Positions 1-5,754 of a DNA stretch of 9,369 nt are shown one piece after another. The notes beneath the pieces were generated by a model that worked only from the letters and a program-made list of their open reading frames with translations, was not told where the DNA came from and searched no databases. The DNA is taken from NCBI GenBank assembly GCA_002314325.1, contig DCFC01000033.1, forward strand, positions 1-9,369, read 5' to 3'. Origin of the DNA: Megamonas hypermegale (GTDB lineage: Bacteria > Bacillota > Negativicutes > Selenomonadales > Selenomonadaceae). Position numbers and translations under genes: made by a program. Position 1 is the first letter of the stretch, and each line of letters opens with the position of its first letter.

Positions 1-90
1 TTGGAAAATCAACTAGCACAATAAGTAATAATTATAACATTATTTTCGTTTATATATCTTTTTATTATAATTGGAATAAAAAAAGGATGT

Positions 91-168
91 ATGTTTCTAT
101 TGAAAATAATAAAAATTGTTTGGGATAAATCTGTACAATTTATAAAAAAGTCTATAATGAAAAAATAA
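91..168 (+). CDS. possible 25-codon mini-ORF, amphipathic basic peptide (uncertain)
   Basis: An ATG at 91 opens 25 codons ending in TAA at 166-168. The predicted peptide begins MFLLKIIKIVWDK and ends in two lysines. Hydrophobic residues (L4, I7, V10/W11, V15, I18, I22) and polar residues (K5, K8, D12, Q16, K19/K20, K24) fall on opposite faces of a helix. A TATAAT box at 66-71, with only a weak -35 TTTTCG at 43-48 (17-base spacing), could drive it. The Shine-Dalgarno-like AAAGGA at 82-87 is only 3 bases from the ATG, which is short. AT-rich DNA readily yields Lys/Ile/Phe-rich frames by chance, so this may not be a gene. If real it could be a leader peptide or a small membrane-active peptide. 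Confidence 0.18.
   Translation: MFLLKIIKIVWDKSVQFIKKSIMKK
153..158 (+). promoter_or_regulatory. -10 box upstream of the crotonase-family gene
   Basis: A perfect TATAAT sits 30 bases upstream of the ATG at 188. No good -35 hexamer lies at the expected spacing; the bases at 130-135 read TCTGTA. The gene's ribosome binding site, AGGAGGA at 174-180, is 7 bases from the ATG and is very strong. Confidence 0.4.
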
Positions 169-187
169 AATACAGGAGGATTTTAAT

Positions 188-961
188 ATGGAAAATGTAT
201 TGGTGGAAAGAAAAGCTAGACTGGGAATTATGACACTGAACCGTCCTAAGTGTTTGAATGCGATGAATGACGGACTGGTGGAGGATTTTCATGCGGCATT
301 GACGGAACTGGAAAGTGATAATGCTATCCGCGTGATAATCTTGACGGGAGCAGGCAGGGCTTTTTGCGCCGGCGGTGATTTGAACTATCTGGAAAGTTTG
401 ACGGACGATTTGGAGCGTCAGAATTTTATTAGACGGGTAGGACAGATGACGCTGCGCATAAAAGAATGTGCTAAACCCGTTATTGCCATGGTAAACGGTG
501 TAACGGCGGGAGCAGGTGTGAACTTGATGCTTGCCTGCGATATTGTGTGCAGCAGTGAAAATGCCAAATTCATTCAGAGTTTCGTCAATGTAGGACTGGT
601 GCCGGATTGCGGCGGTATGTATCTGCTGAAAGAAACGGTGGGACTGCAAAAGGCGAAAGAGCTGATGTTCACGGCAGATGTGATAAGCGCGCAGGAAGCA
701 GAAAAACTGCAGATGGTAATGCACGTATATACGCAGGAGGATTTAGTCATTGAAACGGAAAAGCTGGCGGATAAAATAGCCAAAGGTGCGCCGTTTGCCA
801 TCACTTACATGAAGAAAATGCTCAATAAATCGTATCATAATCTGGCGGAATTTCTTGATGAGGAAGCGCTTGTGCAGACTTTTTGTCTGGGTACGCAGGA
901 TTGCAGGGAAGGTATAAACGCTTTTAAGGAAAAAAGAGCACCGAAATTTACGGGAAAATAA
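188..961 (+). CDS. crotonase-fold enoyl-CoA isomerase/hydratase family protein, PaaG-like
   Basis: This 257-residue protein has the normal length for a single-domain crotonase. The first oxyanion-hole segment is at residues 54-65 (GAGRAFCAGGDL). The second lies in VNGVTAGAGVN at 102-112. The two catalytic glutamates of true enoyl-CoA hydratases (E144 and E164 in rat mitochondrial enzyme) align here with N112 and F132. By contrast, GLVPDCGG at 136-143 carries Asp140 where PaaG-type isomerases keep their general base. The C-terminus REGINAFKEKRAPKFTGK also closely resembles PaaG. I therefore favour double-bond isomerisation of an acyl-CoA over hydration; the substrate is unknown. No other phenylacetate or beta-oxidation gene is visible nearby, so the gene appears to stand alone with its own promoter. 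A strong AGGAGGA at 174-180 fixes the start. It is probably cytosolic, with no signal peptide or membrane segment. Confidence 0.9.
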   Translation: MENVLVERKARLGIMTLNRPKCLNAMNDGLVEDFHAALTELESDNAIRVIILTGAGRAFCAGGDLNYLESLTDDLERQNFIRRVGQMTLRIKECAKPVIAMVNGVTAGAGVNLMLACDIVCSSENAKFIQSFVNVGLVPDCGGMYLLKETVGLQKAKELMFTADVISAQEAEKLQMVMHVYTQEDLVIETEKLADKIAKGAPFAITYMKKMLNKSYHNLAEFLDEEALVQTFCLGTQDCREGINAFKEKRAPKFTGK

Positions 962-993
962 CTGATAGTTTTAATATGATTTTAATCTTGTCA

Positions 994-1002
994 TGTTATA
1001 AT
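994..1002 (+). promoter_or_regulatory. extended -10 promoter for the DUF3298 gene
   Basis: TGTTATAAT is a full extended -10 element (TGn followed by TATAAT at 997-1002), 27 bases upstream of the ATG at 1030. The -35 position at 974-979 (ATATGA) is poor, which is common for extended -10 promoters. It suggests separate transcription from the upstream crotonase gene, although no terminator was found between the two. Confidence 0.5.
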
Positions 1003-1029
1003 GAAAAAAATGCTTCAGGAGGGATTGAA

Positions 1030-1680
1030 ATGAAGTTAAAACGTATTTTTGCAAATTTAGCAGTGATGATACTGCTGCTCGTCGGTGTGGCCGGTGCACA
1101 GGAGCAGACGCAAGGCTACGCAGTGCAGGAAAATCAGATTAAGACGGAGTTTGTAGAAGGCAAATATCCTACAGTGGATGCAGACAATGTTCTGATTAAG
1201 TCGAGAATAAATTCGCAGATTGAAAAAATAGTCAATAAGTATATTGATTATACGGCAAAACAGAACAAGGATGGTTATCCGGTTACCGGTTTTGTGAGCT
1301 ACGATATTAGAGCTAATAATGCCAATTTCTTCAGTTTGACGATTGATTGTTCCTCCATGCCGAAAGGTGCGGCTCATCCGAATACGTATACGTACGGATT
1401 GACTTTCGATAATGAGGGCAATGTGATAAGTTTTAATCAGTTTATAAAGGAAAATCAGGTATCGGGCAAAGATAAAGATTTGTATACGGTAAGTAATCTG
1501 ACGAAAGAAGTTATGGCGCAGGTAGGCGACAGATTGTACAACAGTGATATCATACCGCTTGACATCACGGCTTTTCCGGAAGAGTTTTATATAGATGACG
1601 ACGGCAATCTGCACGTACTGTTTCAGCGCTATGAAATAGCACCGTATGCAGCGGGGTTGATTGATGTGATTTTAAAATAA
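1030..1680 (+). CDS. secreted protein with RsiV-like DUF3298 domain
   Basis: The start is placed at ATG 1030 because AGGAGGG at 1017-1023 lies 6 bases upstream. A reading from 976 would put an unlikely segment ahead of a clear signal peptide. The 216-residue product has a basic start (MKLKR), a hydrophobic core at about residues 10-21, and a probable signal peptidase I site after A-G-A23. The mature part resembles DUF3298 (RsiV C-terminal family). GAAHPNTYTYGLTFD at 113-127 is the family's 'AHPN' segment, and RYEIAPYAAG at 200-209 is its C-terminal signature. In Bacillus RsiV this domain senses lysozyme, but RsiV also has an anti-sigma part and a membrane anchor, both absent here. It is probably exported to the cell surface or periplasm. 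Lysozyme binding is only a possibility; many stand-alone members have no known role. Transcription ends at the hairpin just after the stop. Confidence 0.8.
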   Translation: MKLKRIFANLAVMILLLVGVAGAQEQTQGYAVQENQIKTEFVEGKYPTVDADNVLIKSRINSQIEKIVNKYIDYTAKQNKDGYPVTGFVSYDIRANNANFFSLTIDCSSMPKGAAHPNTYTYGLTFDNEGNVISFNQFIKENQVSGKDKDLYTVSNLTKEVMAQVGDRLYNSDIIPLDITAFPEEFYIDDDGNLHVLFQRYEIAPYAAGLIDVILK

Positions 1681-1685
1681 GAATG

Positions 1686-1727
1686 AAAAGACACTATTTA
1701 TGCCATACAGGATAAATAGTGTCTTTT
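1686..1727. terminator. bidirectional rho-independent terminator between convergent genes
   Basis: A perfect 15-base-pair stem joins AAAAGACACTATTTA (1686-1700) to its complement at 1713-1727, with a 12-base loop. On the plus strand it ends in a T run (1724-1728), and on the minus strand the A-rich arm supplies the T run. It starts 6 bases after the stop of the DUF3298 gene and lies 4 bases past the stop of the convergent membrane-protein gene, so it can serve both. Confidence 0.9.
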
Positions 1728-1731
1728 TGCG

Positions 1732-2232
1732 TTAAAATATAAGTGAAGAAGGAAGAAAAAATACATATGGTGCAGTGAATACGGCAAGGGAAATGGCCAG
1801 CTGTTTTTTCTGCTTGGCGGAAAGCGGTGCTTCTTTAAGGCAGAAGCGGCTGTTGAACCAGTAAATCAGATAAGCGGAGATAAATAGAGCAAATGTCGTG
1901 AAGGTGAAGGCGTAAATATTGGCAAATGCGTTGTAGTTTACTGCCATCATGTTATTATTCCACCACCAGTAAATCTGACTTTCCGGTGAAAATTTAATCA
2001 GGTTTACGGAGAACAGCAGCAGACAGCCGACAAAATCGGCGAGAAAGCCGCAGACCCATGTCCGCCAGATTACCGTTTTCAGTACGGTTTTGATATCGGC
2101 GATTTTGAGAAATTTCAGCGTAAGCCAAATGACGAGGCTGTCAATGATAAGATTGGCAGGCATTATAATGAGCCACATTGTCGGAAAAATCCATAACAGC
2201 CAGACGGGAAAAATCATATTGTACAGTTTCAA
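1732..2232 (-). CDS. small multi-pass membrane protein, unknown function
   Basis: I do not recognise a named family. The frame is open from a GTG at 2241, but GAGGTG (2244-2239) is better read as the ribosome binding site for TTG at 2232. That gives 166 residues beginning (M)KLYNMIFPVWLLWIF. About four to five membrane segments can be seen: a long hydrophobic N-terminal stretch at about 6-42 (perhaps two helices), then about 55-77, 101-126 and 147-163. A basic loop (KQKKQ) precedes the last helix. The segment around residues 82-92 is rich in Trp and Asn (YWWWNNN). The gene begins 23 bases after the stop of the upstream hydrolase and has no separate promoter that I can see, so the two are probably one transcript ending at the 1686-1727 hairpin. 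The product should sit in the cytoplasmic membrane. Confidence 0.72.
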   Translation of the reverse strand: MKLYNMIFPVWLLWIFPTMWLIIMPANLIIDSLVIWLTLKFLKIADIKTVLKTVIWRTWVCGFLADFVGCLLLFSVNLIKFSPESQIYWWWNNNMMAVNYNAFANIYAFTFTTFALFISAYLIYWFNSRFCLKEAPLSAKQKKQLAISLAVFTAPYVFFLPSSLIF

Positions 2233-2255
2233 ATAGAACACCTCATATTAAATTA

Positions 2256-3209
2256 TCAGATTAAGTTGTTTTCTTGCAGAAAATCGCGGACGGTTTGATT
2301 GTATTCTTCAGGATAATCGGCAATTCCCTGCGCATGAATGGAATTTTTAAAGATGTGCATTTGCTTCGGTGCATGGCAGTTGTTGTATAAATCATACAGC
2401 GCGGCAGGCGGGATTAAAGTATCAGCGTCGCCGTGCAGGAATAAAATCGGAGCGGTGTCTTTCTGTACGGCTTTTTGCGGCGAAAGGTCGTCGAGCGTTG
2501 CTCCTGTATGCCAGTACATACAGATTTGCGAATATGCCCAGAGAACATCGAGAATTTTGGAATTTGTCGGAAGCTGCACCATGTTGTGCAGATGATTGTA
2601 GTACAGACTTTTTAAATCGCTGTAGGAACTGTCTTCTACATAAAAGTCGGCGCTGTGCGTCGAAAGGCCGCTGTGCAGGAGAGCAAAAGCACCGCCGAGC
2701 GAAACGCCGTGAATGCCGATTGTGTGCTGATTTTGCGAGCTGCGCAGATAGTCGCACCACAGGTCGATATCTTTTATTTCCGTCTGTCCCCAGGTGATGA
2801 TGCCGTCGCTTTCGCCGTGACTGCGCAAATCAATCAGCAGAACATTGAAACCGAGCCGAGCGTACGTGTCGGTATAGATTATGCTCATGGAGCGGTTTTG
2901 ATACAGACCGTGAATTAAAATAACGGTTTTGTTGGAATTGTTATTGATGAAAGTGCCGGTCATTGTCCGGTTATCGGCGGAGGGCAGCGTGATTTTCCGG
3001 GCATTGGGCAGTGTCTGCTCCAACTCGTTTATCTGTGATAAATCCTGCGAATGGTTGACGATGCCCGTGATGTTGATGTTTAATTTCGGGTCGCTCAGTT
3101 CCTGATAAATGATATTGCCGAGAATAAGACCGAGTGTATTGAATGTAATAATCGAGCCGATTAAAAGGCCGATGAGAAAAATAAAAAAGCGGGAAAGAAA
3201 AATTTTCAA
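2256..3209 (-). CDS. membrane-anchored alpha/beta hydrolase (serine hydrolase, S33/S9-like)
   Basis: This 317-residue protein starts with an uncleaved-looking membrane segment at about residues 5-32, followed by an alpha/beta hydrolase domain at about 70-317. The oxyanion-hole motif LIHG is at 98-101. The nucleophile elbow G-V-S-L-G places Ser170 as nucleophile. HGDADTLIPP at 259-268 supplies Asp263, and SIHAQG supplies His292, so the catalytic triad is complete. It resembles Bacillus YqkD-type hydrolases and serine aminopeptidase-like enzymes. The substrate cannot be read from sequence; an ester, peptide or lipid is possible. The catalytic domain probably faces outside the cytoplasmic membrane. 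The start is a TTG at 3209-3207, supported by GGTGGTGA at 3221-3214. The gene heads a two-gene minus-strand operon with the small membrane protein and is divergent from cydA. Confidence 0.88.
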   Translation of the reverse strand: MKIFLSRFFIFLIGLLIGSIITFNTLGLILGNIIYQELSDPKLNINITGIVNHSQDLSQINELEQTLPNARKITLPSADNRTMTGTFINNNSNKTVILIHGLYQNRSMSIIYTDTYARLGFNVLLIDLRSHGESDGIITWGQTEIKDIDLWCDYLRSSQNQHTIGIHGVSLGGAFALLHSGLSTHSADFYVEDSSYSDLKSLYYNHLHNMVQLPTNSKILDVLWAYSQICMYWHTGATLDDLSPQKAVQKDTAPILFLHGDADTLIPPAALYDLYNNCHAPKQMHIFKNSIHAQGIADYPEEYNQTVRDFLQENNLI

Positions 3210-3241
3210 AATATCACCACCAATGTTTAAATAACAACAAG

Positions 3242-3247
3242 AGTATA
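3242..3247 (-). promoter_or_regulatory. candidate -10 box for the hydrolase operon
   Basis: On the minus strand this reads TATACT, about 33 bases upstream of the TTG start. No convincing -35 hexamer is present at 16-18 bases, so the call rests on the -10 match and position only. Confidence 0.3.
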
Positions 3248-3271
3248 TATTATTTCAGCGCAAAAATAAAA

Positions 3272-3300
3272 TTAAAATTTTATTAGAAATCTGTGATAAT
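3272..3300 (+). promoter_or_regulatory. candidate upstream cydA promoter overlapping the Fur-type box
   Basis: TTAAAA (3272-3277, 4 of 6 to the -35 consensus) is followed after 17 bases by GATAAT (3295-3300), which is preceded by TGT to form an extended -10. This -10 lies wholly inside the Fur-type box at 3294-3308. A bound repressor would therefore block this promoter directly. An AT-only inverted repeat (3265-3284, 8-base arms) overlaps the -35 region. Confidence 0.35.
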
Positions 3301-3308
3301 TATTATCT
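3294..3308. promoter_or_regulatory. Fur-type operator (7-1-7 palindrome)
   Basis: TGATAATTATTATCT matches the Bacillus Fur 7-1-7 consensus TGATAATnATTATCA at 13 of the 14 fixed positions; only the last base differs. The inner 13 bases form a perfect inverted repeat around t3301. It fits Fur better than PerR (TTATAATnATTATAA) or Zur (TCGTAATnATTACGA). It lies 79 bases before the cydA start and about 85 bases before the divergent hydrolase start. No regulator gene is in the window, so the assignment depends on a Fur homologue elsewhere in the genome. Confidence 0.6.
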
Positions 3309-3322
3309 ATTAATACCATTTG

Positions 3323-3351
3323 TTGCATTTTAATAATTTTTAAATTATACT
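3323..3351 (+). promoter_or_regulatory. candidate proximal cydA promoter
   Basis: TTGCAT (3323-3328) and TATACT (3346-3351) are separated by exactly 17 bases, which predicts transcription from about 3358. The cydA ribosome binding site AAGGGAGGT (3372-3380) follows, 6 bases from the ATG at 3387. The Fur-type box ends about 15 bases upstream of this -35. Confidence 0.5.
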
Positions 3352-3386
3352 TAAAGTAAATATTTCATGATAAGGGAGGTTTTTAC

Positions 3387-4742
3387 ATGGACGTTATAAC
3401 TCTATCGAGATTGCAGTTTGCTATTACTACAATCTATCATTTTCTATTTGTTCCTATTTCTCTTGGTTTGTCAATCTTCATTGCGATTATGCAGACAATG
3501 TATCTGAAAACGGATAATATTGTGTATAAACGTTTGGCGAAATTCATCGGGAAACTGTTTATTATTTCTTTTGCCATGGGTGTTGTAACCGGTATCGTGC
3601 AGGAATTTCATTTCGGTATGAACTGGTCGGAATACTCGCGCTTTATGGGCGATATTTTCGGTGCGCCGCTGGCACTTGAAGCATTGACGGCATTTTTCCT
3701 GGAGTCGGTATTTTTGGGTGTATGGATTTTCGGTGAAGGCCGTCTGTCCAAAAAATTGCATTGTTTGTCTATTTGGCTTGTAGCGTTTGGCAGTAATTTA
3801 TCCGCTTTCTGGATTTTGGTGGCCAACTCCTTCATGCAAAATCCTGTCGGCTATGCTGTGCAGAACGGCAGAGCGGAAATGACGGATTTTCTGGCACTGG
3901 TGACTAATCCGTATGTTGTGGGGCAATATGCGCATACCGTTTTATCCGGTATCACTACGGCGGGCATAATCGTTGTAGCTGTGGGTGCATATAAACTGCT
4001 GCGCGGCGAGAACGTGGAAACGTTCAGAACCGGTATTAAAGCCGGCATTGTTTACGGTCTTGTAGGTTTGTTTCTCGTGATGGGCAGCGGCCATATGCAG
4101 GCGCAGTATATCGGTAAGAACGTGCCGATGAAGATGGCTTCGATGGAAGCTCTGTGGGAAACGGCCGACCCTGCTCCGTTTACGGTTGTTGCCAATATTG
4201 ATACGGAAAACAAGGTAAATCATGATGCCATTGAAATACCGTATCTGCTTTCGGGCATGATATACAATGCACCGTCAGGCGAAGTCAAAGGTATTAATGA
4301 AATGCAGGCGCAGCTTGTACAGCAGTATGGTTATGATGACTACATTCCGAATGTGGTGCTGCTGTTCTGGAGTTTCAGAATTATGATTGCCTGCGGCGTG
4401 GCGATGGTTGGCGCGCTGCTTTTGGCCGGTTTTCTGCTGTATACGAAACGACTGGAAAACTGCCGCTGGTTTTTAAATATTCTCGTTCTGATTTTACCGC
4501 TACCGTTTATTGCTAATACATTCGGCTGGATTATCACGGAAGCCGGCCGTCAGCCGTGGATGGTTGTAGGTTTGCAGAAAGTTTCCGATGCCGTGTCGCA
4601 GAATATCACGACGACGGAAGTTATGATAACACTGGTCGGCTTTACGCTTATTTATGCGCTTTTAGCGATAGCGGCGCTGACGATTGCTGTTAAATCCGTA
4701 CGCAAGGATGCCCATAAACTGGACGAAGGAGGCGAAGCATAA
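3387..4742 (+). CDS. cydA: cytochrome bd ubiquinol/menaquinol oxidase subunit I
   Basis: CydA is the quinol-oxidising, heme-carrying subunit of cytochrome bd, an integral membrane enzyme that reduces oxygen to water. The 451-residue product is full length for the short-Q-loop class; E. coli CydA is longer. Expected ligands are present: His18 (heme b595 ligand, H19 in E. coli), His183 and Met333 (heme b558 ligands, H186 and M393), and Glu98 and Glu106 (E99 and E107, high-spin heme and proton path). Q-loop residues Lys249 and Glu254 match E. coli K252 and E257, which act at the quinol site. The C-terminal EAGRQPW motif is at 385-391. The family usually has nine membrane helices, consistent with the hydrophobic pattern here. 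It is the first gene of a four-gene operon; its stop overlaps the cydB start by one base. A Fur-type box and two candidate promoters lie upstream. Confidence 0.98.
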   Translation: MDVITLSRLQFAITTIYHFLFVPISLGLSIFIAIMQTMYLKTDNIVYKRLAKFIGKLFIISFAMGVVTGIVQEFHFGMNWSEYSRFMGDIFGAPLALEALTAFFLESVFLGVWIFGEGRLSKKLHCLSIWLVAFGSNLSAFWILVANSFMQNPVGYAVQNGRAEMTDFLALVTNPYVVGQYAHTVLSGITTAGIIVVAVGAYKLLRGENVETFRTGIKAGIVYGLVGLFLVMGSGHMQAQYIGKNVPMKMASMEALWETADPAPFTVVANIDTENKVNHDAIEIPYLLSGMIYNAPSGEVKGINEMQAQLVQQYGYDDYIPNVVLLFWSFRIMIACGVAMVGALLLAGFLLYTKRLENCRWFLNILVLILPLPFIANTFGWIITEAGRQPWMVVGLQKVSDAVSQNITTTEVMITLVGFTLIYALLAIAALTIAVKSVRKDAHKLDEGGEA

Positions 4743-5752
4743 TGGATTTACAAATTGTATGGTTTATTTTAGTAACTGTTTTGTTTGTAGGGTTCTTCTT
4801 TCTCGAAGGTTTTGATTACGGGGTCGGTACGATTTTGCCGTTTTTCGGCAAGGATGATACGGAGCGCCGTATGCTCATAAATACCATCGGGCCGGTATGG
4901 GACGGCAATGAAGTATGGATGATTACCGCGGGCGGTGCGATGTTTGCAGCGTTTCCGCACGTTTACGCAACAATGTTTTCCATGCTGTACATGGCGCTGT
5001 TTTTAATGCTTCTGGGTCTTATCGTGCGCGGCGTGGCGTTCGAATTCCGCAGCAAGCACGAATGTTCCATCTGGCGTAATCTGTGGGACTGGCTTATTTT
5101 CATCGGCAGTGCGCTTCCGGCATTTTTGTGGGGCGTTGCCGTTACGAATATGATGAAGGGTTTTGCCATCAACGGCGAAATGATTTACAAGGGCACGTTC
5201 TGGGATTTGTTGTCGCTGTATACGATTATCGGCGGTATAGCTTTCCTTTTGGTGTTCGCTTATCACGGAACGGTGTTTCTGACGCTTCGTCTTGCCGATA
5301 CGGCTTTAATTGAACGGCTGCGCAAGGTTTCCGTCTGCGTCGGCGGCACGGCGGCGATTTTCTATGTACTCTGCATGGTTTTCACCGTTTTAAATACGGA
5401 TATGTGGAACAATATTCTTTCGGCTATTTTTATGGTTTTGGCGGCTGCTGTATTCGTAATCTCCATTTTGCTGGTGTACAAATCCCGTCAGTACGTTAAA
5501 GGCTTCATCTGTTCTTCGCTGGCAATCGTATTTACGACGCTGTCCGTATTTACAGGTCTGTTCCCGCGCATTTTGATTTCCACTTTAAATCCTGACTGGA
5601 GCCTTACGATTTATAATGCGTCTTCAACGGAATACACTTTGCAGGTCATGACGATTGCGGCCGTATGTTTCGTGCCGATTGTACTCATATATCAGGGCTG
5701 GACATACTGGGTATTCAGAAAACGCGTTACGCGTAAGGATTTGGAATATTAA
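4742..5752 (+). CDS. cydB: cytochrome bd ubiquinol/menaquinol oxidase subunit II
   Basis: CydB is the second core subunit of the bd oxidase and pairs with CydA in the membrane. The 336-residue protein has the family's N-terminal EGFDYGVG motif (22-29) and the highly conserved WDGNEVW and ITAGGAMFAA block (53-70). About eight hydrophobic helices follow, and the C-terminus is short and basic (FRKRVTRKD). The ATG overlaps the cydA stop in a TAATG arrangement. AAGGAGG at 4726-4732, inside the end of cydA, is an excellent ribosome binding site, so the two subunits are probably made in balanced amounts by translational coupling. I see no small third-subunit gene (CydX or CydS type) between cydB and the next gene. 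Confidence 0.97.
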   Translation: MDLQIVWFILVTVLFVGFFFLEGFDYGVGTILPFFGKDDTERRMLINTIGPVWDGNEVWMITAGGAMFAAFPHVYATMFSMLYMALFLMLLGLIVRGVAFEFRSKHECSIWRNLWDWLIFIGSALPAFLWGVAVTNMMKGFAINGEMIYKGTFWDLLSLYTIIGGIAFLLVFAYHGTVFLTLRLADTALIERLRKVSVCVGGTAAIFYVLCMVFTVLNTDMWNNILSAIFMVLAAAVFVISILLVYKSRQYVKGFICSSLAIVFTTLSVFTGLFPRILISTLNPDWSLTIYNASSTEYTLQVMTIAAVCFVPIVLIYQGWTYWVFRKRVTRKDLEY

Positions 5753-5754
5753 TC

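Noticed and set aside
11..25. CTAGCACAATAAG near the window start resembling the left arm of the palindromic repeat
   Set aside because: The similarity is discontinuous (the TTCGG core is missing) and there is no matching right arm, so it looks like chance.
152..724. Minus-strand open frame of 190 codons antisense to the crotonase gene
   Set aside because: It lies opposite a clear conserved enzyme, has no recognisable domain, and is rich in His/Arg/Gln/Ser as expected of a reverse-complement shadow.
976..1029. Upstream ATG start for the DUF3298 protein
   Set aside because: It would put 18 residues ahead of a normal signal peptide, and the extended -10 at 994-1002 lies downstream of this ATG. 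The AGGAGGG before 1030 decides the start.
2369..2797. Plus-strand open frames opposite the hydrolase
   Set aside because: Cys/Arg/Ala-rich shadow sequence opposite a gene with a full catalytic triad; no ribosome binding site or family match.
3210..3386. Rex or Fnr operator upstream of cydA
   Set aside because: I found no TTGTGA-N6-TCACAA or TTGAT-N4-ATCAA palindrome by eye; the only good palindromic operator is the Fur-type box.
5722..5734. ACGCGT-T-ACGCGT double palindrome near the end of cydB
   Set aside because: It encodes an ordinary Arg-Val-Thr-Arg stretch in a conserved gene, and a one-base loop cannot form a real hairpin.
5753..5754. Small accessory subunit gene (CydX/CydS type) inside the operon
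   Set aside because: Only 2 bases separate cydB and cydD, and no suitable short single-helix frame with a ribosome binding site is seen elsewhere in the operon.
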